Positions 33,030-42,233 of a stretch of DNA of 64,000 bases are shown one piece after another. Positions within the stretch are counted from its first letter, which is position 1. The number at the start of each line of letters is the position of its first letter. The DNA is from Vitreoscilla stercoraria DSM 513. GTDB lineage: Bacteria > Pseudomonadota > Gammaproteobacteria > Burkholderiales > Neisseriaceae. The notes beneath the pieces were generated by a model. That model searched no databases. It worked only from the letters and a program-made list of their open reading frames with translations, and had not been told where the DNA came from. The stretch spans positions 102,295 to 166,294 of the forward strand of contig NZ_KB908021.1 in assembly GCF_000382305.1 (NCBI RefSeq), written 5' to 3'. Made by a program: the position numbers and the translations under genes.

Positions 33030-33362
33030 ATGAACGAACAAAAATATCCAGTGGTTGATTTACGCTTTTATCACATTGCACCACGTGGCATGAATGAGTT
33101 TTTAAAACATTTCAATGAATTGGCGATGCCTTTATTGATGAAGCATTTGGGGCAACCTGTTGGATTTTATACCACCACCATCGGTACATTAAACCAATTT
33201 GTACACATTTGGGAATACGAAAGTTTGGCAGATTATGAGCGCCGTAGCACGGCTCGTGACAGTGATCCTGAGTTTTCAACTTACTTGCAAGCAACAAAAG
33301 GTTTGGTGGTATCACAACACAATCAAATCATTAAAAAAGTGGCAATGAATACCAAAATTTAA
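33030..33362 (+). CDS. NIPSNAP-family protein (single domain)
   Basis: A 110-residue single-domain NIPSNAP protein (VVDLRFYHIAPRGMNEFLKH; FYTTTIGTLNQFVHIWEYES). It follows flavoprotein 3 by 27 bases, as the two-domain NIPSNAP gene follows flavoprotein 2, suggesting a flavoprotein-NIPSNAP functional pair. Confidence 0.82.
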   Translation: MNEQKYPVVDLRFYHIAPRGMNEFLKHFNELAMPLLMKHLGQPVGFYTTTIGTLNQFVHIWEYESLADYERRSTARDSDPEFSTYLQATKGLVVSQHNQIIKKVAMNTKI

Positions 33363-33397
33363 GCCGCATCTACAAATGGAGAAAAGGAGTAGTAACG

Positions 33398-34762
33398 ATG
33401 AATAATCAGAATGTGATTGATGTCCGTGAGGTCATCAATGCCGAAAAAATCAGTGGGCTACAAAAACTGGTGGTCTTTTTTTGTTGTGCCATCATTGCCA
33501 TTGACGGTTTTGATGTGGTGGTCATGGGCTTGTCTGCGCCACAAATCATTCAAGAATGGGGTGTGTCTGCCACAGACATGGGACCGGTATTGAGTGCGGC
33601 TTTATTTGGTTTGGCCATCGGTGCGTTGACTGCAGGACCTTTGTCTGATCGGTTTGGTCGCAAGTGGGTTTTGATTATCAGTGTATTCTTTTTTGGACTG
33701 ATGACATTGGTAACGGCTTTTGCGCAAGATGTGACTCAATTGGTGATTTTCCGCTTTTTAACAGGTTTGGGTTTGGGTGCTGCTGCGCCCAATGCCGCTA
33801 CCTTGGCTGCTGAATATGCCCCTGTGCGTCGCAGAGCCTTTTTTGTGACTATCGCTTATGCAGGGTTTTCATTGGGTGCAGCAGGAGGTGGTTTTATTTC
33901 GGCATGGATGATTCCTGAGTTTGGCTGGCGTAGTGTGTTTGTATTGGGTGGCATCTTGCCGTTGGTATTGTTGCCATTCATGATTTTAAAAATGCCTGAG
34001 TCTTTGTCTTTTTTGGTTGCTAAAAAAGGCAATCCTAAAACCATCCGCTCCATTGTCAACCGTATGATTCCCAATACCGCCACAGAAAAACACACCTATA
34101 CTGTTGGACCGATTGCAAGCAAGCAAAAAAGTGCGTTGGGTATTGTGATGTCTAAAGAGTACCGCTTGGGCACTTACATGTTGTGGTTAAGCTATTTCAC
34201 TGCCTTGTTCTTGATTTATTTGTGCAGCAGTTGGCTGCCAACCATCATCAAAATGAATGATTTCACCATTTCACAAGCAGCAATAGTGACATCTATTTTT
34301 CAAATTGGAGGACCTATTGGTAGTTTGTTCTTTGGTTGGGCGATGGATAAGTTCAAACCACATGCCGTTTTGATTAGTGGTATGTTGGTGGGCGCGGCAG
34401 CTACTTATGCATTGGGTCAATTTGGTCACAATTTGGTATTGTTATCTATTTGTGCATGGATTTTGGGCTTTTGTTTCAATGGCGGCTCTGTGGGTATGTC
34501 GGCTTTGGCAACCAATTACTACCCAACCGAAGCGCGTGCTACGGGTGCTAGCTGGATGAATGGTATTGGTCGATTCGGTGCAATTTTAAGTGCATTTGCT
34601 GGTGGTTATATGATTACACAAGGGTATTCATTACAAACCATGTTCACTTTATTGATGATTCCAGCATTGTTGGCAGGTTTGGCCATCTTTATTAAAGGTG
34701 CTAAAGCCAAAGAGGTATCAGTGCCATCTCCTGTGACGGCTCAAACACAAACTGAGGTTTGA
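33398..34762 (+). CDS. MFS transporter, aromatic acid:H+ symporter (AAHS) type
   Basis: A 454-residue 12-helix permease of the inner membrane. It carries the AAHS signatures DGFDVVVMG in helix 1 and GPLSDRFGRKWVL in the loop between helices 2 and 3. Relatives (PcaK, BenK) import aromatic or hydroaromatic carboxylates. As last gene of the locus it most likely imports the substrate taken up by the OprD-type porin. A terminator follows directly. Confidence 0.9.
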   Translation: MNNQNVIDVREVINAEKISGLQKLVVFFCCAIIAIDGFDVVVMGLSAPQIIQEWGVSATDMGPVLSAALFGLAIGALTAGPLSDRFGRKWVLIISVFFFGLMTLVTAFAQDVTQLVIFRFLTGLGLGAAAPNAATLAAEYAPVRRRAFFVTIAYAGFSLGAAGGGFISAWMIPEFGWRSVFVLGGILPLVLLPFMILKMPESLSFLVAKKGNPKTIRSIVNRMIPNTATEKHTYTVGPIASKQKSALGIVMSKEYRLGTYMLWLSYFTALFLIYLCSSWLPTIIKMNDFTISQAAIVTSIFQIGGPIGSLFFGWAMDKFKPHAVLISGMLVGAAATYALGQFGHNLVLLSICAWILGFCFNGGSVGMSALATNYYPTEARATGASWMNGIGRFGAILSAFAGGYMITQGYSLQTMFTLLMIPALLAGLAIFIKGAKAKEVSVPSPVTAQTQTEV

Positions 34763-34776
34763 TTTAGCATGATGAT

Positions 34777-34811
34777 AAAAGCCTCATTCTTTGTATAAGA
34801 GTGAGGCTTTT
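34777..34811 (+). terminator. terminator of the catabolic locus
   Basis: Stem aaaagcctcat/gtgaggctttt with 13-base loop and T-rich end. Confidence 0.8.
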
Positions 34812-35189
34812 GTATTGCAGCAAGCGTCCTGTAAACATTAAAAGGAGCAATATCGTGGTTTAAAACTGACAAAATGCTTTTTTAAGGATGTAGTCATTTC
34901 TTTTGTAAAGTCAGAATCATGGTAAAAAAAATCGTGTCATGATTCAATATTGATATTGTCTAAGAATTTAGTTTCGATCATGTTGAAGTCTTGCATTGAC
35001 CACACTATGCCAATCGTATGTGAAGTGATTGGATAGCTGCAACATCTGTCTCGTATATTTTTAAGGATGGTAACCATTTCACGATTGGTTCGGCATTAAT
35101 GACCGCTTAAGCGGTCATTTGTGAGTCAGATTGTTGATATAAAACCTAGCAGTTTTAAAATAGTAACCCCATGATATAGTGTAACTATC
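34812..35189. other. intergenic region between convergent units
   Basis: Contains one exact single uptake-like repeat (34823-34834) and a palindrome atgaccgc/gcggtcat at about 35099-35119, which may terminate the amine oxidase transcript. No gene seen. Confidence 0.5.
34823..34834 (+). repeat. uptake-sequence-like repeat, single copy
   Basis: Exact AGCGTCCTGTAA, intergenic and unpaired. Confidence 0.75.
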
Positions 35190-36587
35190 TTACTTAATGC
35201 CACAAAAACCATACACTTGTCGCGCTAACCAAGTCGTTTTATCAGGTTTTTGAGTATGTTCCTTGGCATCTGCAATTTTTAATAATTTGTACATCGTATG
35301 AATTCCTGTCCAACGCAAAGGCTCAGGTTCCCATTTGGGATTGATGAAATTATTCCAAGGCAAACGATTCAATGCCGTATCTTGTTTCAAAATGCGTGAA
35401 CACAAAGTTCTTGCTGCCAAATTGGTTCCTGCTACACCGCTGCCGCCAAAACCATAAACACTGCCTATTTGGGTATTAGAATCATAACTGACGCTTGGAC
35501 ACCAATCTCTGGTTAAACCGAATGAACCCCGCCAAGAGTGCTCAATTTTCATTGGAAAATATGGGAACAATTGCGTTAAACGACCATATAAAAAATCTAA
35601 AGTAGGGCGATCCAATTCACCATGACCCACTGTCTGAGAGTTATATTGATAAGGCTTGCCACGACCACCGATGACAATACGATTATCCTCAGTGCGTTGC
35701 GCATAAAAAAACAAATGTGATGCATCACTGAATAATTCACGACCGTGCCAATTGGCTTGTTGCCAAAATGAGTCTGGTAAGATTTCTGTTGCAATGACAG
35801 AGGAGTTCATTGGCACCACTTTACCAGAGCGCACCAATGCTTCAGTGTATCCTTCAGTACAACACATCACATGGTCGGCCTGAATATGAAAACCAGCCAC
35901 TTGAACATGCTTGGGACTGAAACCGCTCACTGGAGTATTTTCATACATGAATACGCCCAACTGAGACAAGACATTTTTCAAGCCAAATGCCAATTTTGCA
36001 GGTTGAATACGAGCACCTTTGCGATACCATAGACCTGAATCAGCATGGGCAACGTTGATTTTTTCCTTCACTTGTAGCCCTGTGAGCAAAACCATATCAT
36101 CAGTATCAAAGCCTAAATCCAAATCATGCTTGTAAGTTTCACGTAAACGATAACTTTGGGCGCGATTGGTCGACATAGTTAACATTCCGCCTTCATATAA
36201 ATCACAATCAATATCTTCTAGCTGACAAATGTGTTTGACTTCATCCACCGTTCGAGTGATTTCTTTCTGAAACAAACGCACATCATCCAAAGAAGATCCC
36301 GATTTTTGAAATACAGAACTTAAACCCGGTATATGCGATGAAAGCCAACCGCCATTGCGTCCAGATGCTCCATATGCAATTTGATTGGCTTCAAAAATAG
36401 CAATACTCCATTCCGGCTGGGCTTTTTTCAAATAATATGCCAACCATAAGCCTGTAAAACCACCTCCAATAATGGCAACATCAAATTGACTTTGCCCATG
36501 CAAAGGTGGCGGTATTTGAGCATCTTGATAATGACCATTGGAAACGGCTGATTTCACCCAAAATGAAATATTATCTTGTTCTAACAT
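35190..36587 (-). CDS. DAO-family FAD-dependent amine oxidoreductase (PuuB-like)
   Basis: A 465-residue flavoprotein with FAD motif VAIIGGGFTGLWLAYYLKKA (about 37), GASGRNGGWLSSHIPGL and C-terminal VYGFGGSGVAGTNLAARTLC. It resembles gamma-glutamylputrescine oxidases and related amine/amino-acid oxidases that cleave a secondary or primary amine to aldehyde. It follows the polyamine-type binding protein gene by 76 bases on the same strand, suggesting use of an imported amine. Other Puu enzymes are absent here. Confidence 0.82.
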   Translation of the reverse strand: MLEQDNISFWVKSAVSNGHYQDAQIPPPLHGQSQFDVAIIGGGFTGLWLAYYLKKAQPEWSIAIFEANQIAYGASGRNGGWLSSHIPGLSSVFQKSGSSLDDVRLFQKEITRTVDEVKHICQLEDIDCDLYEGGMLTMSTNRAQSYRLRETYKHDLDLGFDTDDMVLLTGLQVKEKINVAHADSGLWYRKGARIQPAKLAFGLKNVLSQLGVFMYENTPVSGFSPKHVQVAGFHIQADHVMCCTEGYTEALVRSGKVVPMNSSVIATEILPDSFWQQANWHGRELFSDASHLFFYAQRTEDNRIVIGGRGKPYQYNSQTVGHGELDRPTLDFLYGRLTQLFPYFPMKIEHSWRGSFGLTRDWCPSVSYDSNTQIGSVYGFGGSGVAGTNLAARTLCSRILKQDTALNRLPWNNFINPKWEPEPLRWTGIHTMYKLLKIADAKEHTQKPDKTTWLARQVYGFCGIK

Positions 36588-36617
36588 GTGTATGCCTTAT
36601 TCGATTGTAATTTTAAG

Positions 36618-36654
36618 GCCACTTACTTCAATGTAATCTATTGGGGTAAGTGGC
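36618..36654 (-). terminator. intercistronic hairpin
   Basis: Nine-base arms gccacttac/gtaagtggc with a 19-base loop between binding-protein and oxidase genes. No T run, so it may stabilise the upstream mRNA or attenuate, giving more binding protein than oxidase. Confidence 0.5.
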
Positions 36655-36663
36655 GATGATCAC

Positions 36664-37776
36664 TTAGCTACCCACCCAAGCATTAAAGCGTTGTGTTAAT
36701 TCTTCCGAATTATCAATCCAAAAATCAGCATCTAATTCAATAGCTTGTTTGAGATTGTCTTCTGTGGTCGGCAAATTCAAGGCTATTTCAGGTTTGATTT
36801 GGCTAGCTGCCTCTTTGTTGGCAATACCATAGTCCATGTAATCAGGCAGTTTAACTTGGTTTTCAGGCAAGCTTGCAAAGGCCAAAAATTCCATTGCCAA
36901 ATCTTTGTTAGATGCGCCTTTTAAAATGGTCCAACTGTCTACCGAATAAATACTTTGAGGCCACACAATTTTGAAATGACGGTTGTTTTCACGATTCAAA
37001 CCGGCAATCCGACCATTGTAAGCTGCAGCCATGACCACTTCATTTGAAGCCAAAAACTGCAAAGGCTGAGCACCAGCATCCCACCAAACAACATGTGGTT
37101 TCAATTCATCTAATTTTTTAAATGCTCTATCAACACCTTCTGGTGTACGCAATACTTGATAAAGCGCTTCATTTTTAACGCCATCCGCCAAGAGCGCGAA
37201 TTCCAAAGCATATTTGGCCGTACGACGCATGGTACGTTTGCCTGGGTATTTTTGAACATCCCAAAAATCCGCCCAAGATTGTGGTGCATCTTTGATTTTT
37301 TCAGAATCGTAAACCAATGCGGTTGACCAGAAAATTTGTCCCACGCCACAATCACTCACAGCCGCAGGCAAATATTTTTCTTTGCCGCCAAGTTTGTCCC
37401 AATCAATTTTTTCTAATAAACCATCACTACAAGAACGTGCCAAATCTTCGGCTTCCATCTGCATGATGTCCCAATTTGGATTACCACTTTGTACTTTGGC
37501 TTGTGCAATACCATAACTGCCCGAGTCAGCATTGTCTTCCAAAACAGGCTGCCCAATTTTTTTTGCAAATGGCTCAAAATAAATGGTGCGTAACGCATCT
37601 TGGAATGTGCCGCCAGAAGCGGCAATGGTTAAGCCTCGTTGAGAACTGCTTGAGTTGTTGGTTGAGCTGGCATTACTGGTATCAGTTTTGTGATTGCTAG
37701 CAGTAGTACTGTCACCACCACAAGCACTCAAACCTATTGAAATGGCTGCTACCATGGTTAAATATTTCAATCTCAT
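36664..37776 (-). CDS. polyamine-type ABC transporter substrate-binding lipoprotein
   Basis: A 370-residue PotD/PotF-like protein. The lipobox LSAC places the lipidated cysteine at residue 19; a serine/threonine/asparagine-rich linker follows. Family segments: GLTIAASGGTFQDAL, DADSGSYG-like stretch near 80, VWWDAGAQPLQFLASNEVVM and the C-terminal NLKQAIELDADFWIDN. It should bind a small cationic amine in the periplasm. No permease or ATPase genes are adjacent. Confidence 0.83.
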   Translation of the reverse strand: MRLKYLTMVAAISIGLSACGGDSTTASNHKTDTSNASSTNNSSSSQRGLTIAASGGTFQDALRTIYFEPFAKKIGQPVLEDNADSGSYGIAQAKVQSGNPNWDIMQMEAEDLARSCSDGLLEKIDWDKLGGKEKYLPAAVSDCGVGQIFWSTALVYDSEKIKDAPQSWADFWDVQKYPGKRTMRRTAKYALEFALLADGVKNEALYQVLRTPEGVDRAFKKLDELKPHVVWWDAGAQPLQFLASNEVVMAAAYNGRIAGLNRENNRHFKIVWPQSIYSVDSWTILKGASNKDLAMEFLAFASLPENQVKLPDYMDYGIANKEAASQIKPEIALNLPTTEDNLKQAIELDADFWIDNSEELTQRFNAWVGS

Positions 37777-38551
37777 TACTCTCTCCTTGTATTGTTATCA
37801 TTTGAAATTCTTATGATTACGCAATGCTTTGAACTTAAGCCAAATGCGTCCTGTAATCTGTTAAATTCTTTTTAGTTTGGGTAAGAGCATACGAGAATGA
37901 TTTGTAAAAAATCAACTAAAAATTTTACTTTTAGTGTTATTTTTTATATCAAAAAAATAATGTATTTTTTATATATATTTATATTTCAATCTTAAATATC
38001 AGTATGAGCGTTTTTAAAAAATGAGCTTGATTTGAATATGATTGGAATATAAAAAAACCTAATATCATCATTTTTATAATAGATTTTTATTAGAATAATA
38101 GCCTACGATTTATATCTAAATTACTATGAATATAGATATTGCATATATAAATAATATAATTATTAGTTACTTTTAAAGTTTCTTGGTGAAAAGGTGCTTT
38201 ATGGGATTAACAAGTCTAAGTTGTATTGTACTCATGAAGGGCAATGCTAATTCCCGCAAGAATCAAACAGTCATTAATGGCAGCTTGTCATCGTTAGTTG
38301 GCTGCGGCTTTGAGATGTAAAACCACAGCCAGTGTTGTTGTATATCGTTCTTAAATTTGGCCATAGTAATAGATATGAGAAAATTCTACTTTTTGTTTTA
38401 TTGAAAGTAGGAGAATTATCGTGAAATTAATTTTCTAAATAAGGAGTGTTTTATTAAATCTTAATTTAACATAATGCCAATATGATAAATATCATTTTAA
38501 AAAATATAAACAAAAAAACCGACTATAAAAGTCGGTTAAAAAACTAAAAAA
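37777..38551. other. 775-base AT-rich intergenic region
   Basis: No protein-like frame. A one-mismatch uptake-like copy (TGCGTCCTGTAA) is at about 37845. The rest is very AT-rich with T and A tracts, probably promoter of the binding-protein gene and remnants of lost genes. Confidence 0.5.
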
Positions 38552-39196
38552 TCAATAATCCACACCATATCGATCACGATAATCTTGCACAGAATCCAAA
38601 TAAGTCTGCAAAGATACATCACCACCCAACATTGCCAACAAGTCTTTTAAATTGGCAATTGATACCACTGGTAAACCATATTGATGTTGTACTTCTTGTA
38701 CTGCCGAAGTTTCAGCTGTACCTTTTTCCATACGATCTAATGCAATCACGACACCAGCAGGTATTGCACCTTCATTTTCAATCAATTTTACTGATTCACG
38801 TACAGATGTGCCCGCAGAAATTACATCATCAATAATCAAAACTTTACCTTTAACGGGCGAACCCACCAATACGCCACCTTCACCGTGATCTTTGGCTTCT
38901 TTGCGGTTGTAAGCAATTGGCACATTGATACCTTTCTCCGCCAAAGCCATACTGGTTGCAGCTGCCAAAATAATGCCCTTATAAGCAGGACCGAATAACA
39001 TGTCAAATTCAACACCACTGGCAATAATCGCATCTGCATAAAAACGCGCCAATTGCAAAATACCATTGCCATCATTGAACAAACCCGCGTTGAAAAAATA
39101 CGGTGATTGACGGCCGGCTTTGGTGGTGAATTCACCGAATTTTAATACTTCTTGTTCCAACGCAAATTTGAGAAAGTCTTGGCGAAAATCTGACAT
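38552..39196 (-). CDS. pyrE: orotate phosphoribosyltransferase
   Basis: A 214-residue enzyme that joins orotate and PRPP to OMP in UMP synthesis. PRPP-binding motif VLIIDDVISAGTSVRES is at about 120-136, the N-terminal FGEFTTKAGRQSPYFFNAG and the mobile-loop NRKEAKDHGEGG are present. Divergent from the exonuclease gene as in several Neisseriaceae. Confidence 0.95.
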   Translation of the reverse strand: MSDFRQDFLKFALEQEVLKFGEFTTKAGRQSPYFFNAGLFNDGNGILQLARFYADAIIASGVEFDMLFGPAYKGIILAAATSMALAEKGINVPIAYNRKEAKDHGEGGVLVGSPVKGKVLIIDDVISAGTSVRESVKLIENEGAIPAGVVIALDRMEKGTAETSAVQEVQHQYGLPVVSIANLKDLLAMLGGDVSLQTYLDSVQDYRDRYGVDY

Positions 39197-39233
39197 GAAT
39201 AATCCTTAAATCGGTACAATAGGGCTGAAGACA

Positions 39234-39249
39234 GACGGCAAAAGCCGTC
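39234..39249. other. hairpin between pyrE and xth
   Basis: gacggc/gccgtc with 4-base loop in the 81-base divergent region; possible leader hairpin for either gene. Confidence 0.4.
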
Positions 39250-39277
39250 ATTTTGCATATTGTACCCGAGGAAGCCC

Positions 39278-40054
39278 GTGTTTAGAATCATCAGCGCCAA
39301 CGTCAACGGCATACGCTCTGCCGCCTCTAAAGGTTTTATTGAATACATACAAGCCACTAATGCAGATATTGTGTGTGTACAAGAATTGAAAGCCAAAGAG
39401 GACAAGCTCACCGATCAATTAAAAAATCCGAATGGAATGCACGGCGTTTGGCATTGTGCCGAAAAAGCAGGTTATAGCGGCGTTGCCATTTACAGCAAAC
39501 AAACGCCAGACCGTGTGCAATATGGTTTGGGTATCGAACAATTTGACAACGAAGGTCGCTTTATTCGTGCTGACTTTGATGATAAAAATTTGAGTGTGAT
39601 TTCCTTGTATTTGCCGTCGGGAACCAGTGCTGAAATTCGCCAAGAATACAAATACCAATTTTTAGATGCTTTCTTGCCTGTTTTGCAAAATATGTTAGTA
39701 GAAGGCCGGCATGTGGTTGTGTGTGGCGATTGGAATATTGCCCACCACAATATTGATTTGAAAAACTGGAAAGGCAACCAAAAAAATTCAGGTTTTTTAC
39801 CCGAAGAACGAGCTTGGTTAACCAAACTTTTGAATGAAGTCGGTTGGGTCGATACTTGGCGCACATTGTATCCATTGGAGCCAGGCTATACATGGTGGAG
39901 CAATCGTGGCCAAGCATATGCCAAAGATGTGGGTTGGCGCATTGACTACCATATCACCACGCCAAATTTAGCCGCTTTAGTCAAGTCTGCCCACGTGTAC
40001 AAAGACGAAAAATTTTCTGACCATGCACCTTTGGTCGTAGATTATGATTTGTAA
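39278..40054 (+). CDS. xth: exodeoxyribonuclease III / AP endonuclease
   Basis: A 258-residue ExoIII-type enzyme that nicks DNA at abasic sites. Motifs: ISANVNGIRSAASKGF at the N-terminus, CVQELKA (metal Glu), CGDWNIAHHNID (catalytic Asp/Asn), GWRIDYHITT and the final FSDHAPLVVDYDL (catalytic Asp-His). The GTG at 39278 gives the normal family N-terminus; upstream in-frame codons are probably not translated. Confidence 0.92.
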   Translation: MFRIISANVNGIRSAASKGFIEYIQATNADIVCVQELKAKEDKLTDQLKNPNGMHGVWHCAEKAGYSGVAIYSKQTPDRVQYGLGIEQFDNEGRFIRADFDDKNLSVISLYLPSGTSAEIRQEYKYQFLDAFLPVLQNMLVEGRHVVVCGDWNIAHHNIDLKNWKGNQKNSGFLPEERAWLTKLLNEVGWVDTWRTLYPLEPGYTWWSNRGQAYAKDVGWRIDYHITTPNLAALVKSAHVYKDEKFSDHAPLVVDYDL

Positions 40055-40140
40055 ATTTTCAAAGCATCTGATTTGTATTTGAACCTTTTGTAAACCATGG
40101 TTGACTAATAAAACTTATTGGATATTTGAAATGACAGGTC

Positions 40141-40662
40141 ATGATGATGAATGAAGCCCAAGCCGCCATTGAAAAAGCCCAACAAACCAAGGCCCCGAAA
40201 GATGTGGTTTTGGCATTTTTGCTCAATTCATCCAAAGAACTGGTTCAAAATGGTGCCGAGCAAATGGTGGCTGAAGACGCTACTTACGTGTCTTTGAATT
40301 TTAACAGTCCAGAACTGAAGCAAATTGAGCCATGGGCAGGTACGTCAACAGGCCGCCAAATTTACATTGATACTTTTTCCAATGTTGGCACATATTGGCG
40401 AGTGGATGATTTTCAAGTTTCAGACATGATTGCCGAAGACAGTTTGGTGGCGGTATTTGGCCAATTCACATATACATCGGTGGTGGCCAACAACACTTTT
40501 ACCTCACCTTTTGCCATCAAAGCCATAGTTGAAAATGGTCAAATCACGTATTTCCAATTCATGGAAGACACCTATGCTTCGGCAGCATCGTTTCGAGTTG
40601 GCGGACATTGGGTGATTCAACAAGATACAGATCCAAGCAAACAATTCAATGTGGGCGAATAA
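40141..40662 (+). CDS. NTF2-like/SnoaL-like protein
   Basis: A 173-residue protein with a cone-shaped NTF2-like domain (AFLLNSSKELVQNGAEQMVA; GRQIYIDTFSNVGTYWRVDD; AIKAIVENGQITYFQFMEDT). Such proteins bind small ligands or catalyse isomerisation; the substrate is unknown. Start ATG is ambiguous among three neighbouring codons. It stands alone between xth and the rlmB terminator. Confidence 0.7.
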   Translation: MMMNEAQAAIEKAQQTKAPKDVVLAFLLNSSKELVQNGAEQMVAEDATYVSLNFNSPELKQIEPWAGTSTGRQIYIDTFSNVGTYWRVDDFQVSDMIAEDSLVAVFGQFTYTSVVANNTFTSPFAIKAIVENGQITYFQFMEDTYASAASFRVGGHWVIQQDTDPSKQFNVGE

Positions 40663-40700
40663 GCTGTGTTTTAGAGCTTTTACAACTTTAATCCATTAAA

Positions 40701-40736
40701 AAAAGGCGTCCTGTAAACATTTACAGGACGCCTTTT
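40701..40736. terminator. inverted uptake-like repeat with covarying stem
   Basis: AAAAGGCGTCCTGTAAA facing TTTACAGGACGCCTTTT. Relative to the consensus, A:T at the stem base is replaced by G:C on both arms, so pairing is kept. Lies between convergent NTF2-like and rlmB genes. Confidence 0.8.
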
Positions 40737-40749
40737 AGATATTGCTAAC

Positions 40750-41493
40750 TTATTTTTTCAATTCACGTTGGCGGCGGGTTTCAGACAAAACCATGCCAGA
40801 ACTTACCGACACATTCAAGCTTTCAACCGTACCAAACATCGGAATTGACACCAAAGCATCGCAATGCTCGCGCGTCAAACGGCGCATGCCTTCGCCTTCG
40901 TTACCCATTACCCACGCCACCGACTGCGGCACATCGTAATGGTACAAATCGGCTTCGCCTTCCATATCCGTGCCGACAATCCAAATGCCTTCGTCTTTCA
41001 ATTGGCGCATCGTGCGTGCCAAATTGGTCACGGTGATGTAGGGCACCACTTCAGCGGCACCACACGCCACCTTGCTGACAGTTGCATTCAAGCCAGCTGA
41101 TTTGTCTTTCGGTGCAATCACCGCATGCACGCCCATCGCATCGGCCACACGCAAACACGCGCCTAAATTATGCGGATCGGTAATGCCATCCAAAATCAAT
41201 AAAAATGGCGGCTCGTTCAAGTTTTCCAATACATCATCTAAATCAACATGGTTTTTAGACGCATCGATAAAGCCCACTACACCTTGGTGGCGAGCGCCTT
41301 TGCTCAAAGTGTTCAAACGGTCCATATTGGCCAAAATCACACGCACGTTTTCAACGCCAGCTTTTTCCAACACATCACGCATGCGCGCGTCTTGTTTGCC
41401 TTCTAAAACGTACAATTCAATCACAGATTTTGGGTTTTGCCACAAACGGGCATTGACGGCATGAAAGCCGAAAATAAGGCGCGAATTCGCCAT
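40750..41493 (-). CDS. rlmB: 23S rRNA (guanosine-2'-O-)-methyltransferase RlmB
   Basis: A 247-residue SpoU-family enzyme that methylates G2251 in the peptidyl-transferase P loop. N-terminal substrate-binding domain (FGFHAVNARLWQ) and C-terminal knotted domain with LDGITDPHNLGACLRVADAM, GNEGEGMRRLTREHCD and SIPMFGTVESLNVSVSSGMV. The start at 41493 gives the family N-terminus; a longer reading is unlikely. Confidence 0.93.
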   Translation of the reverse strand: MANSRLIFGFHAVNARLWQNPKSVIELYVLEGKQDARMRDVLEKAGVENVRVILANMDRLNTLSKGARHQGVVGFIDASKNHVDLDDVLENLNEPPFLLILDGITDPHNLGACLRVADAMGVHAVIAPKDKSAGLNATVSKVACGAAEVVPYITVTNLARTMRQLKDEGIWIVGTDMEGEADLYHYDVPQSVAWVMGNEGEGMRRLTREHCDALVSIPMFGTVESLNVSVSSGMVLSETRRQRELKK

Positions 41494-41631
41494 GGTGATT
41501 CCTTTAATGCTTAACAAGCGCCATCTTAACATATTTGCAGCAGCATCTTGAATTTGCATGCTGGCTATTTCAGTTTGCGCATCAGGCAGGTCTTGTTAAA
41601 ATGTTTGTCATAACAAAACAAGGTGCACAAC

Positions 41632-42168
41632 ATGACACAAATACACACAGAAAAAGTTTTGGTTTGGGATATTTTCATTCGCATATTCCATTGGAGCATG
41701 GTGGCGATTGTGGTTTGTAATTTGTTTTTATTGGAAGAAGGTGGGCAGTGGCACCAATATTTGGGCTATGCCGCTTGTATCTTGATGTTGCTGCGCATTG
41801 TTTGGGGCTTTATTGGTAGCCCTTATGCTCGCTTTAAAGATTTTTTTCCGACACCAAGCAAATTCAAAGCCCATTTTCAAGCCATCCGCAACAAGCAAGC
41901 TGATGAGCATCTAGGACACAATCCTATGGGTGCGTTGATGATTTTTGCGTTAATAGCGGTTGTTTTGGGTTTGGGCTTTACAGGGTGGTCACAAACCATG
42001 GAGTCTCCCTTTTATTTGGATTCTTGGCCAGCTGACCTACACGAATGGTTGGTCACTGTCTTACAAATTTTGGTGGTTTTGCATATTGCGGCAGTGATGT
42101 TGATGAGTGTGTGGACGCGCACAGATTTGGTCGGTGCCATGCTGACAGGTCGTAAGAAAAAACGTTAA
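41632..42168 (+). CDS. cytochrome b561-family membrane protein
   Basis: A 178-residue four-helix membrane cytochrome. Heme-ligand style histidines lie in RIFHWSMVA, WHQYLGYAAC, DLHEWLVTVL and LHIAAVML. Such proteins pass electrons between quinol, or soluble cytochromes, and a partner. No partner gene is adjacent. The start at 41632 is preferred over one three codons earlier. Confidence 0.82.
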   Translation: MTQIHTEKVLVWDIFIRIFHWSMVAIVVCNLFLLEEGGQWHQYLGYAACILMLLRIVWGFIGSPYARFKDFFPTPSKFKAHFQAIRNKQADEHLGHNPMGALMIFALIAVVLGLGFTGWSQTMESPFYLDSWPADLHEWLVTVLQILVVLHIAAVMLMSVWTRTDLVGAMLTGRKKKR

Positions 42169-42185
42169 ACGTGATGAGATTAAAA

Positions 42186-42220
42186 ATAAGCGTCCTGTAA
42201 ACATATTACAGGACGCTTAT
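42186..42220. terminator. inverted uptake-like repeat, bidirectional terminator
   Basis: ATAAGCGTCCTGTAA facing its complement with 5-base loop between convergent cytochrome and kinase genes. Confidence 0.82.
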
Positions 42221-42233
42221 TCAATTGGTTTTA

